From NCBI GenBank assembly GCA_023259235.1, contig JAHFQQ010000001.1, positions 1 through 13,865 on the forward strand: a stretch of 13,865 nt of DNA, read 5' to 3'. Shown here in pieces: positions 6,313 to 12,827 of the stretch (position 1 is the first letter of the stretch; each line of letters starts with the position of its first letter). The position numbers and the translations under genes are program-made. The stretch comes from Polaromonas sp. (GTDB lineage: Bacteria; Pseudomonadota; Gammaproteobacteria; Burkholderiales; Burkholderiaceae_C). The notes below the pieces were generated by a model. The model had not been told where the DNA came from. It did no database searches and worked only from the letters and a program-made list of their open reading frames with translations.

Positions 6313-6948
6313 CTAGTTTTTTGGAATTCCCAGCGTGGTGCTGGAACGCAGGCTGGGCATCGGCCCGGCGGATGACGCGGCCGAGGAACTGCCAGGTGCG
6401 GATGCAGCGGTACGGGGCGACAACATGGCGCGAATTCGCCCCGTGGGGTTGACGGCCGTACGGTTCTGGACGCCTCCATCGACGGCAAACACGTCGGTCA
6501 GGTTGTTGTAAACGATCAGCGCGCCGGTGGTTTCATCAACCAGCGTCGCGCCGTTCAGGCGGCGCACCACGGCGCGCCCGATGAACTTGACGGTATCGGG
6601 CCGACTGTCATATTCGATGCGTTCACCCTCCCCCTCAATGTACTCGTCGACGCCATCGCGTTTTTTGCGATAGAAGGCAAGCGTGCCCGGCGCGGCAATC
6701 ACCACGGCCTGCTGGTATCCCTCGGGGTCCTGGCTCACGTCCACGCGCCCGCCGCGAATGACGGTCGTGCCCTTGGTGATCACCACGTTGCCGGTGAAGA
6801 CGCTGGTTTGCTTCAGGTCATCGTAACGCAGGGCATCGGCCTCTATGTTCATGGGCTTGTCGCGATCGGCTATTTCGGCTGCGACAGGAAACACCGCCCC
6901 GGCTGCCAGGGCAGCCATCAGGATCAGGGAAAAAACGGGGTATTTCAT
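6313..6948 (-). CDS. lptA: LPS transport periplasmic protein LptA
   Basis: LptA forms the periplasmic bridge that carries LPS between LptC and LptDE. The 211-residue product has a signal peptide (about 1-24, cleavage near AA-EIADRD). The LptA/OstA beta-jellyroll spans about 30-170, seen in MNIEADALRYDDLKQTSVF, GNVVITKGTTVIRGG, GEGERIEYDS and IGRAVVRRLNGA. A low-complexity Ala/Ser/Pro tail follows (about 178-206). The ATG at 6948 is chosen because the signal peptide starts there; upstream codons look non-coding. A Shine-Dalgarno sequence is not obvious. LptC usually sits directly upstream, but here there is a ppsR relic and a repeat, so lptA appears to be the first gene of its transcript. Confidence 0.93.
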   Translation of the reverse strand: MKYPVFSLILMAALAAGAVFPVAAEIADRDKPMNIEADALRYDDLKQTSVFTGNVVITKGTTVIRGGRVDVSQDPEGYQQAVVIAAPGTLAFYRKKRDGVDEYIEGEGERIEYDSRPDTVKFIGRAVVRRLNGATLVDETTGALIVYNNLTDVFAVDGGVQNRTAVNPTGRIRAMLSPRTAASAPGSSSAASSAGPMPSLRSSTTLGIPKN

Positions 6949-6982
6949 AAGGCACGAATCTTGCTGCTTGAGGGGTTCAACG

Positions 6983-7010
6983 ATTGTAGCCATGACGACG
7001 GCACGACAAA
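6983..7010 (-). promoter_or_regulatory. Candidate lptA promoter
   Basis: On the minus strand TACAAT (6983-6988) lies 35 bases before the lptA start. A weak -35 candidate TTTGTC (7005-7010) stands 16 bases upstream. The -10 is good and the -35 poor. Support comes mainly from the lack of any upstream minus-strand gene that could supply transcription. Confidence 0.35.
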
Positions 7011-7068
7011 CCGCCAGTGGCTGGCAGTTTTTGAGAAAACCGGGAGGGCTGGTGCTTGGCGCTAAATT
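7001..7068 (+). repeat. Terminator-like direct repeat, left copy (R1)
   Basis: This segment aligns with 11331-11402 at roughly 84% of aligned positions with small gaps. CCGCCAGTGGCTGGC and GAGAAAACCGG are identical in both. It can still form the hairpin AAACCGCCA/TGGCAGTTT with one mismatch, followed by T5 on the plus strand, so it may keep some terminator activity. No plus-strand gene ends here, suggesting a relic copy. It marks the left edge of the block that holds the ppsR remnant and the transporter operon. Confidence 0.6.
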
Positions 7069-7110
7069 GCGACCATTCCAGGGGGCCGACCGCCTCGCAG
7101 CCAACCCACC

Positions 7111-7224
7111 ATGCACCACCGCTCTGTATTGCTTATCTCTGACGGCACCGGCATCACCGTTTAAACCTTTGGCAACGCCATCCTGGCCCACGACGACAGC
7201 CAGTCCGAACGGCCGAGCCATTAA
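7111..7224 (+). pseudogene. ppsR: Decayed ppsR (pyruvate, water dikinase regulatory protein) remnant
   Basis: PpsR is the bifunctional kinase/pyrophosphorylase that regulates phosphoenolpyruvate synthase. From the ATG at 7111 the frame reads MHHRSVLLISDGTGITV, then TAA (7162-7164), then TFGNAILA in the same frame. This matches the conserved N-terminus of the family (VxxxSDGTGITAETFGNAILAQF), with the Glu codon changed to a stop. After NAILA the frame reads HDDSQSERP, which resembles the internal LAHDDGQS stretch of PpsR, some 110 residues further on in intact proteins. The relic therefore appears to join start and middle through an internal deletion. It ends with TAA at 7222-7224, next to a palindromic repeat. 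No ppsA gene adjoins. It cannot make a functional protein; an intact ppsR, if any, lies elsewhere. Confidence 0.8.
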
Positions 7225-7225
7225 A

Positions 7226-7242
7226 GCTATCGATTAGATAGC
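7226..7242. repeat. 17-bp palindromic repeat, copy B
   Basis: GCTATCGATTAGATAGC has perfect 6-bp inverted ends (GCTATC/GATAGC). It matches copy A (1723-1739) at 14 of 17 positions. It begins directly after the last codon of the ppsR remnant, as if marking a junction. An AT-richer stretch follows (TATATACGCTTATTTCACG), which may belong to a longer form of the element. Confidence 0.5.
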
Positions 7243-7292
7243 TATATACGCTTATTTCACGTGGGCTGTGGCCATATTTAGCTCATATTTTT

Positions 7293-7332
7293 ACCCGACT
7301 ACGCTCCGGCACGGCTATGCCGAAATTCGGGT
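7293..7332. other. Two-part hairpin upstream of fbpA
   Basis: ACCCGA (7293-7298) pairs with TCGGGT (7327-7332), and inside it CGGCA (7307-7311) pairs with TGCCG (7318-7322). It lies just upstream of the candidate fbpA -35 region. No T-tract follows on either strand, so it is not an intrinsic terminator. It could be a binding-site dyad or part of a repeat; the role is unknown. Confidence 0.3.
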
Positions 7333-7344
7333 CGCCTCGTTTCC

Positions 7345-7372
7345 TTCAGTTTCGGCGGGATACTGCTAGAAT
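7345..7372 (+). promoter_or_regulatory. Candidate fbpA promoter
   Basis: TAGAAT at 7367-7372 is a good -10, 30 bases before the ATG at 7402. The best -35 candidate is TTCAGT (7345-7350, 16-base spacer), which is weak and suggests a need for activation. I looked for a Fur box around 7369-7400; the matches to the 19-bp consensus are poor. Confidence 0.3.
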
Positions 7373-7401
7373 ATGAATACGAACCATTCCCATTTAATCA
7401 A

Positions 7402-8433
7402 ATGAAAAGCGAACCCATGACTACCTCCATCACAGCATCGTTACGCAAGGCTGCTCTGGCGCTTGGCCTGGGCGCGCTGTCGCTGGCAGGGTTGGCACAG
7501 GACAACAACAGCATCGTGGTTTACAACGCGCAGCACGTCAGCCTGACGCAAGCGTGGGCCAATGGTTTCACCCAGGAAACTGGCATCAAAGTCATCCTGC
7601 GTAATGGCAGCGACACCGAACTGGGCAACCAGATCGTGCAAGAAGGCGCCGCTTCGCCTGCCGACGTGTTCCTGACCGAAAACTCACCCGCCATTGCCCT
7701 GGTGGACGCCAACGGACTGCTGGCCCCCGTCGCCCCGGGCACCATCACGCAAGTGGCCGCCAATTACCGACCGGCGCACAGCCGCTGGGTCGGCATCGCC
7801 GCGCGCAGCACCGTGTTTGTCTATGACAAGCGCAAGCTCAGCACGGCCCAGCTACCGCACTCCCTGCTCGACCTGGCCAAGCCGGAGTGGAAAGGCCGCT
7901 GGGCTGCCTCTCCCGCTGGCGCCGACTTTCAGGCCATCGTCAGTGCCATGCTGGAGCTCAAGGGTGATGCAGCCACATTGCAATGGCTCAAGGCGATGAA
8001 AGAAAACGCCATACCCTACAAAGGCAACAGCGTGGCCATGAAGGCAGTCAACGCGGGCCAGGTCGAAGGCGCCGTGATCTACCACTACTACCGCTTTGGT
8101 GATCAGGCCAAGACCGGAGAAAACAGCAACAACACCGCCTTGCATTACTTCCGCAACGAAGATCCGGGCGCCTTCGTCAGCATCTCGGGCGGTGGCGTGC
8201 TGGCATCCAGCAAACATCCCGCGCAAGCGCAAGCCTTTTTGAAATGGATCACAGGCAAAGGCGGGCAAGACATCCTGCGCACCGGCAACTCCTACGAATA
8301 CGCCGTCGGTGTGGGTGCTGCATCCAACCCGGCTCTGGTGCCCCTGGCTGAGTTGCAAGCGCCAAAAGTGGATCCCTCCAAGCTCAACAGCAAACGCGTT
8401 TCGGATTTAATGACCCAGGCAGGGCTGCTTTAA
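7402..8433 (+). CDS. fbpA: Iron(III)-type ABC transporter substrate-binding protein
   Basis: This is a periplasmic ferric-ion binding protein that delivers iron to its permease. The 343-residue product has a signal peptide (basic SLRK, then a hydrophobic stretch, cleavage near AGLA-QD at about 32). Putative iron ligands fit the FbpA pattern: H45 (VVYNAQH), E93 (DVFLTENSP) and the tyrosine pair Y229/Y230 in IYHYYRF. Their spacing (48 and 136 residues) is close to that of the Haemophilus ligands H9, E57 and Y195/Y196. The start is uncertain: the ATG at 7402 and the ATG at 7417 both give good signal peptides and neither has a strong Shine-Dalgarno sequence. It is the first gene of an operon with fbpB (9-base gap) and fbpC. 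Other trivalent-metal or thiamine/phosphonate-like ligands are less likely given the YHYY motif. Confidence 0.9.
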   Translation: MKSEPMTTSITASLRKAALALGLGALSLAGLAQDNNSIVVYNAQHVSLTQAWANGFTQETGIKVILRNGSDTELGNQIVQEGAASPADVFLTENSPAIALVDANGLLAPVAPGTITQVAANYRPAHSRWVGIAARSTVFVYDKRKLSTAQLPHSLLDLAKPEWKGRWAASPAGADFQAIVSAMLELKGDAATLQWLKAMKENAIPYKGNSVAMKAVNAGQVEGAVIYHYYRFGDQAKTGENSNNTALHYFRNEDPGAFVSISGGGVLASSKHPAQAQAFLKWITGKGGQDILRTGNSYEYAVGVGAASNPALVPLAELQAPKVDPSKLNSKRVSDLMTQAGLL

Positions 8434-8442
8434 GCTCGAAAA

Positions 8443-10011
8443 TTGACCACCGCCACCCTCCCCCAGAATGCACCCCCGGTGCGCATGACCCGGCCGGGGC
8501 GTGTCTCATGGGTGCTCGTGGCCGCGCTGCTGGTATCTCTGGCTGCGCTTTTGCCGTTGGGCTTTGTCGTGTGGGTGGGCTATCAAGCCGGCTGGGACAC
8601 CATCGCAGCGTTGGTGTTTCGCGCCCGGGTGGGCGAGCTGCTGCTCAATACGGCGCTCCTGGTCATGGTCACCGTGCCGCTGTGCGTGGCATTGGCCGTG
8701 GCATTGGCCTGGCTGACCGAACGCAGCGACCTGCCCGGTGCCCGCACCTGGTCCTGGCTGGCGGCCGCCCCGCTGGCGGTGCCCGCGTTTGTGCACAGCT
8801 ATGCCTGGATTACCGTGCTGCCGGGCTTGCAGGGCTTGCCGGGCGCCGTGCTGGTGTCGGTGCTGGCTTATTTTCCATTCCTGTATCTGCCCGTCGCCGC
8901 CGGGTTGCGCCGATTGGACCCCGGCATGGAAGACACCGCAGCCGCGCTGGGCGTGGGGCCGTGGGGCGTATTTTTCCGGGTGGTGCTCCCGCAACTGCGA
9001 CTGGCGATCTGGGGCGGCGCGCTGCTGGTGGGCCTGCACCTGCTGGCGGAGTATGGTCTGTTCGTGATGATCCGCTTCGACACCTTTACCACGGCCATCG
9101 TGGACCAATTCCAGTCCACCTACAACGGCCCTGCGGCCAACATGCTGGCTGGCGTGCTGGTGCTGTGCTGCTTTGTGCTGCTGGGCCTTGAGGCGGGCAC
9201 TCGCGGCAAGGAGCGCTATGCCCGGGTAGGCACCGGTTCGGCCCGCATACCCCGGCCTGCCCGGCTGGGCCGCTACAAAAGCCTGTGCCTGCTGGTTCCG
9301 GCCTTGACCGCAGCCCTGTCACTGGGCGTTCCCCTGATCACACTGACCCGCTGGCTGGTGGCCGGTGGGGCAGAAGTCTGGCAGCAGGTGGACTTGCTGC
9401 CGACCCTGGGCGAGACGTTGGCGCTGGCCACAGGCGGGGCCTTGCTCACCACCCTGGTGGCCGTTCCGATGGCCTGGTTGTCCATTCGTGCGCCGGGGCG
9501 GTTGCAGCGGGTGATGGAAGGCTGCAACTACCTGGTGGGCTCACTGCCTGGCATTGTGGTGGCGCTGGCCTTGGTGAGTGTCATGGTGCGCGTTGCCTTG
9601 CCGCTGTACCAGACCGTAGTCACCGTGCTGCTGGCCTATATGCTGATGTTCCTGCCCAGGGCGCTGATCAGCCTGCGCGCAGGAATCGCCCAGGCACCGG
9701 TCGAGCTGGAGCAGGCCGCGCGCAGCCTGGGGCGTACCCCCACCCAGGCGCTGTGGCAAGTGACCATGCGGCTGGCCGCCCCGGGCGTCGCCTCCGGGGT
9801 GGCGCTGGTGTTCCTGGCGATCACCAACGAACTCACCGCCACTTTGCTGCTCGCGCCCAACGGCACGCAGACCCTGGCCACCGCATTCTGGGCGCACACC
9901 AGCGAAATTGATTACGCGGGTGCGGCGCCCTATGCACTGCTGATGGTGCTGCTTTCGGTGCCGCTGACCTGGCTGCTCTATGTCCAATCCAAACGTTCGG
10001 CTGGAAGATGA
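8443..10011 (+). CDS. fbpB: Iron(III)-type ABC transporter permease (double-length)
   Basis: This inner-membrane permease has 522 residues, formed of two fused halves of about six membrane helices each, as in FbpB/SfuB. Each half carries an EAA loop that docks the ATPase: EDTAAALGVGPWGVFFRVVLP at about 163-183 and LEQAARSLGRTPTQALWQV at about 422-440, the second being closest to consensus. The start taken is TTG at 8443, nine bases after the fbpA stop. An ATG at 8485 is the alternative and would keep all membrane segments. Neither has a clear ribosome-binding site, so coupling to fbpA translation is likely. The stop overlaps the fbpC start by four bases (ATGA). Composition is very Leu/Ala/Val-rich, as expected. 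Confidence 0.92.
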   Translation: MTTATLPQNAPPVRMTRPGRVSWVLVAALLVSLAALLPLGFVVWVGYQAGWDTIAALVFRARVGELLLNTALLVMVTVPLCVALAVALAWLTERSDLPGARTWSWLAAAPLAVPAFVHSYAWITVLPGLQGLPGAVLVSVLAYFPFLYLPVAAGLRRLDPGMEDTAAALGVGPWGVFFRVVLPQLRLAIWGGALLVGLHLLAEYGLFVMIRFDTFTTAIVDQFQSTYNGPAANMLAGVLVLCCFVLLGLEAGTRGKERYARVGTGSARIPRPARLGRYKSLCLLVPALTAALSLGVPLITLTRWLVAGGAEVWQQVDLLPTLGETLALATGGALLTTLVAVPMAWLSIRAPGRLQRVMEGCNYLVGSLPGIVVALALVSVMVRVALPLYQTVVTVLLAYMLMFLPRALISLRAGIAQAPVELEQAARSLGRTPTQALWQVTMRLAAPGVASGVALVFLAITNELTATLLLAPNGTQTLATAFWAHTSEIDYAGAAPYALLMVLLSVPLTWLLYVQSKRSAGR

Positions 10012-11075
10012 CTTTTTTTGACCTGAGCGCCGTGCGCAAATCCTACGGCCCGGTGCTCGCCCTGGGCGGTGTGTCCTTGCGTGTGGCGCAAAGCAGCCGC
10101 ACGGCCATCGTTGGCCCCTCCGGTTCAGGCAAAACCACGCTGCTGCGCATCATTGCCGGCTTTGAAACACCCGATGCAGGCCGCCTCGTTCTGGGCGACC
10201 AACTGCTGGCCGACGGTCCACAAGCCGTTCCCGCGCACCAACGCAATATTGGCTATGTGCCGCAAGACGGCGCCCTGTTTCCCCACCTGAGCGTGGCCGA
10301 CAACGTGGGCTTCGGCCTGCCGCGCAGCACCCCCCAACGCGCCCAGCGCATTGCCGAGTTGATGGACATGGTGGCACTGGACACGGCGATGCTTTCGCGC
10401 CGCCCGCATGAACTCTCGGGTGGCCAGCAGCAGCGTGTGGCGCTGGCGCGCGCGCTGGCACAACGCCCTCACCTGATGCTGCTGGACGAGCCGTTTTCCG
10501 CACTGGACACCGGCCTGCGCGCCGCCACCCGCAAAGCAGTAGCACAGCTGCTCCAGTCCGCAGGCATCACCACCATTTTGGTCACCCATGACCAAGCCGA
10601 AGCGCTCTCGTTTGCCGACCAGGTGGCCGTCATGCGGGGCGGCTACCTGACGCAAGTCGGGACGCCGCAGGACCTGTACTTTCGACCCACCGATCCGGTG
10701 ACGGCCTGCTTTCTGGGCGAAGCGGTGGTGCTGCCAGCCCAGTTGCACGCCGGGTGGGCGCAGTGCGCCTTAGGCTGCGTTATGGTGGACGACGCGCAGC
10801 GCAACGGTGCAGCGCAGATCATGCTGCGGCCCGAGCAGTTGAAGCTGGAAGATGCCTTGGCTTGCGACACCTCCCGCATGGACGATGCCCTGCGCGTGCA
10901 CGGCGTGGTGTGCGATGCCGATTTTTGCGGATCGACCTGTGAGGTCAGCGTTCGGCTGAACCCCTACGATGCCCCAGTCCTGCGGATCCACGGCCCGGGG
11001 GTTCAGGTACCGGCCATTGGCGCACTGGTGCGCATTGGCGTGATCGGCCGGGCGCACGTCTTTGCCGACACCTGA
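10008..11075 (+). CDS. fbpC: Iron(III)-type ABC transporter ATP-binding protein
   Basis: This is the cytoplasmic ATPase that powers import through FbpB. The 355-residue product has Walker A GPSGSGKTT (36-44), Q-loop Q86, signature LSGGQ (136-140), Walker B LMLLDE (156-161) with PFSALD, and H-loop H194 in LVTHDQAEAL. A C-terminal TOBE-like regulatory domain follows (about 280-355, with IMLRPEQLKL). The LFPHLSVADNVGFGL segment is typical of the CUT/FbpC group. The ATG at 10008 overlaps the fbpB stop by four bases, showing tight coupling. The operon ends downstream at a strong hairpin terminator at 11336-11366. No regulator gene is in the operon. Confidence 0.94.
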   Translation: MTFFDLSAVRKSYGPVLALGGVSLRVAQSSRTAIVGPSGSGKTTLLRIIAGFETPDAGRLVLGDQLLADGPQAVPAHQRNIGYVPQDGALFPHLSVADNVGFGLPRSTPQRAQRIAELMDMVALDTAMLSRRPHELSGGQQQRVALARALAQRPHLMLLDEPFSALDTGLRAATRKAVAQLLQSAGITTILVTHDQAEALSFADQVAVMRGGYLTQVGTPQDLYFRPTDPVTACFLGEAVVLPAQLHAGWAQCALGCVMVDDAQRNGAAQIMLRPEQLKLEDALACDTSRMDDALRVHGVVCDADFCGSTCEVSVRLNPYDAPVLRIHGPGVQVPAIGALVRIGVIGRAHVFADT

Positions 11076-11334
11076 ACCAGGCGAGCGACTGGTCCAGCCC
11101 AGAAACGCTTACTCGGGTACGTGGACGATGCCACCGTCGTTTGTGAGGGACGCGGCCCGCTCGCCCTGTCCGGCAACGCCTTCCATGCGATTCTTGTCCA
11201 TCGGTTCGTGATTTGCACTCCACACTTCCTTTCCACGCTCGCTCGCCCCTCATGCCGTTGCGCTTTACCTTGTTCGTTGCAATCAGCTTGCGGCGGGACT
11301 TGCATCCCCGGGTGTGGGCCCAGGCTGGACGCAC
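11076..11334. other. Spacer between fbpC and the terminator
   Basis: There is no intact gene. It holds the possible CsbD-like fragment on the minus strand (11109-11201). A short plus-strand frame from the ATG at 11252 (MPLRFTLFVAISL...) has no recognisable homology. The length of unexplained sequence before the terminator suggests gene decay. Confidence 0.4.
11109..11201 (-). pseudogene. Possible CsbD-like N-terminal remnant
   Basis: A 30-codon minus-strand frame starts MDKNRMEGVAGQGERAA. That resembles the start of CsbD-family stress proteins (MNKDxxEGxxKQxKG...), then runs into unrelated residues and a TAA at 11109-11111. The similarity covers only about 12-17 residues. No Shine-Dalgarno sequence sits at proper distance (a GGAG is 16 bases away). 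It may be a relic, a tiny unrelated gene or chance. Confidence 0.25.
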
Positions 11335-11402
11335 AAAAAAATCCGCCAGTGGCTGGCGGATTTTTTGAGAAAACCGGAAGAGCGGGCGCCTGGCGCCAAT
11401 TT
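11331..11402 (+). repeat. Terminator-like direct repeat, right copy (R2)
   Basis: This is the counterpart of 7001-7068 in the same orientation. It contains the perfect terminator hairpin and extends over GAGAAAACCGG and GGCGCCTGGCGCC to the stop codon of dsbA. It is the better-preserved copy, so it is probably the source of the left one. Confidence 0.6.
11336..11366. terminator. Bidirectional Rho-independent terminator
   Basis: A perfect 13-bp stem (six A, T, then CCGCCA; loop GTGGC; TGGCGG, A, then six T) lies between the convergent fbpABC (plus) and dsbA (minus) genes. The A-tract and T-tract on the two sides let it act in both directions. Confidence 0.92.
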
Positions 11403-12060
11403 ACCTGGCTTTTCCGCGCGATTGTCCGACCAGGTAATCGGTCACCTGAAGCGCACGATCCATGGAGTGGGCCAGATCGCCCGAAGTGAAGTAACGGCCG
11501 GCGATACCAAGGGCCGGTACGCCGTCAACCTTGTAGAGCTCCTGCAACTGGGTCGCCTTGCGCACTTTGGTGGTCACTGAAAACGAGTTGTACATTTCGA
11601 CAAACTTGGCCTTGCTGATGCCCTGCTTTTCAGCCCAGGTGGCCACCATGTCCGCCGTGTTGAGTGGCTGATGGTCCACATGGATCGCGTAAAACACTTT
11701 CTGGTGCAACGCATCGACCTTGCCCAAGGCTTCCAGCACATAGTAAAGACGCTGCTGCGGCTCAAAATCGGGGCGGAAAAACACCGGAACGCGGCGAAAG
11801 TAAACGTCCTTGGGTGCTTTCTTGACCCAGGCTTCGAGCTGCGGCTCAAAAGCATTGCAATGCGGACAGCTGTACCAGAAGAATTCAATTACTTCGACCT
11901 GTCCCGCGGGTGCCTCGACCGGCGCGGGCCGCTCCAGCGTCAAATAATCGGTGCCGCTCTTGAAGGCCTTGGCCTGAGCTTGTGCCAAGGCAGGCAGCAT
12001 GGCTGCCCCCAGCATGGTCGCGGCTGAAACCGCTGAAAGTGAAAACTCACGTCGTTGCAT
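11401..12060 (-). CDS. dsbA: Thiol:disulfide interchange protein DsbA
   Basis: DsbA is the periplasmic oxidase that introduces disulfide bonds into exported proteins and is reoxidised by DsbB. The 219-residue product has a signal peptide (about 1-30, ALAQAQA at the end). The thioredoxin fold carries the active site CPHC (C65/C68) after EVIEFFWYS, and the cis-proline loop is at P182 in VDGVPAL. CPHC is the classical DsbA active site. The frame is open to 12138, but the ATG at 12060 follows a good GGAG Shine-Dalgarno sequence and starts the signal peptide (MQRREFSLSAVSAA). The SPOR-domain gene lies 104 bases upstream on the same strand, then argS. The 3' end meets the bidirectional terminator. 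Confidence 0.94.
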   Translation of the reverse strand: MQRREFSLSAVSAATMLGAAMLPALAQAQAKAFKSGTDYLTLERPAPVEAPAGQVEVIEFFWYSCPHCNAFEPQLEAWVKKAPKDVYFRRVPVFFRPDFEPQQRLYYVLEALGKVDALHQKVFYAIHVDHQPLNTADMVATWAEKQGISKAKFVEMYNSFSVTTKVRKATQLQELYKVDGVPALGIAGRYFTSGDLAHSMDRALQVTDYLVGQSRGKAR

Positions 12061-12164
12061 TAATTTTTCTCCAGGAGTAGTTCGCAAGGATAACCGGGGT
12101 CGCCGCCAAAAACCGTGCCGCGAAAGCGGTTCGTGCACTTCGGCACCAAAAAGTTCAGTACCAC

Positions 12165-12821
12165 TTAACGCTGAACCCGGACCATGGCCGTCTCGATCGA
12201 ATTGCTGTCCAGCCGTTCCTTGGCCTTGTCGGCGTCTTCCTTCTTGTCAAATGGCCCCAGCCGCACCCGGTACACGGTTCGGCCCGACTGCTCGCGCTCA
12301 CTGACCTTTGCCTGAACACCGAGCAACAGCAGTCTGGCACGCTGCTGCTCGGCATCTTCGGGCGTGCGGAAGGCGCCGGCCTGGACGTAATAGGTAAACG
12401 GATCAACGCCGGCGCCGAAGGATGGCGCTTTCAGCTTGGACTTGGCCAAATCACCCAGCGGATCGGACGACTCGGCGGCCTTGGGTACCGTCGTTGCCGC
12501 GGCGGAATCGGGCGCCGTGACATTGGTCACCTCGCCGGAAGCCGAAGGTGACTTGATGGGGGCCTTCCCGGCCAGCGCGGCATTCGGGTTCCATTCCCTG
12601 TTCTTTTTGGCCTCGGCGGCATCGCTGTCGGGGTTGTGCGGCTGGCTCCTGTTCATGAAGGGCACCGGCACCTTGGTGATGTAAACCGCCACGGCGAGCG
12701 CGGCGCCCAGGCCGATCAGCGCGCCAAGAATCAACCCCAGCAGGGTTCCTCCTCGTTGTGTGTTCATGACTTGCCCGGTTTCCTTGCCTTGTTCTGCACA
12801 TTTGAATTTGAGTGGGTTCAT
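12165..12821 (-). CDS. SPOR-domain membrane protein (FtsN-like)
   Basis: The 218-residue product is a single-pass inner-membrane protein. It has a short basic cytoplasmic N-terminus, a membrane helix at about 25-48 (GTLLGLILGALIGLGAALAV), a Pro/Ala/Ser-rich periplasmic linker (about 55-140), and a C-terminal SPOR domain at about 143-218 (YYVQAGAFRTPEDAEQQRARL ... RVRLGPF). SPOR domains bind denuded glycan strands at the division septum, so a role in division or wall remodelling is likely, as for FtsN; this is inferred from architecture. The ATG at 12821 is six bases after the argS stop. An ATG at 12767 (MNTQRGGT) is an alternative that keeps the membrane helix. It is likely co-transcribed with argS. 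Confidence 0.88.
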   Translation of the reverse strand: MNPLKFKCAEQGKETGQVMNTQRGGTLLGLILGALIGLGAALAVAVYITKVPVPFMNRSQPHNPDSDAAEAKKNREWNPNAALAGKAPIKSPSASGEVTNVTAPDSAAATTVPKAAESSDPLGDLAKSKLKAPSFGAGVDPFTYYVQAGAFRTPEDAEQQRARLLLLGVQAKVSEREQSGRTVYRVRLGPFDKKEDADKAKERLDSNSIETAMVRVQR

Positions 12822-12827
12822 GGCTCT

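Noticed and set aside
7369..7400. Possible Fur box in front of fbpA
   Set aside because: Best alignment gives only about 8 of 19 matches to the Fur consensus, and only the outer GAAT/ATTC bases are palindromic. Iron regulation is plausible for the function but not shown by the sequence.
8506..9108. 200-residue Gln/Arg/His-rich open frame opposite fbpB
   Set aside because: It is a shadow on the reverse strand of a GC-rich membrane-protein gene; composition follows from the codon pattern of fbpB.
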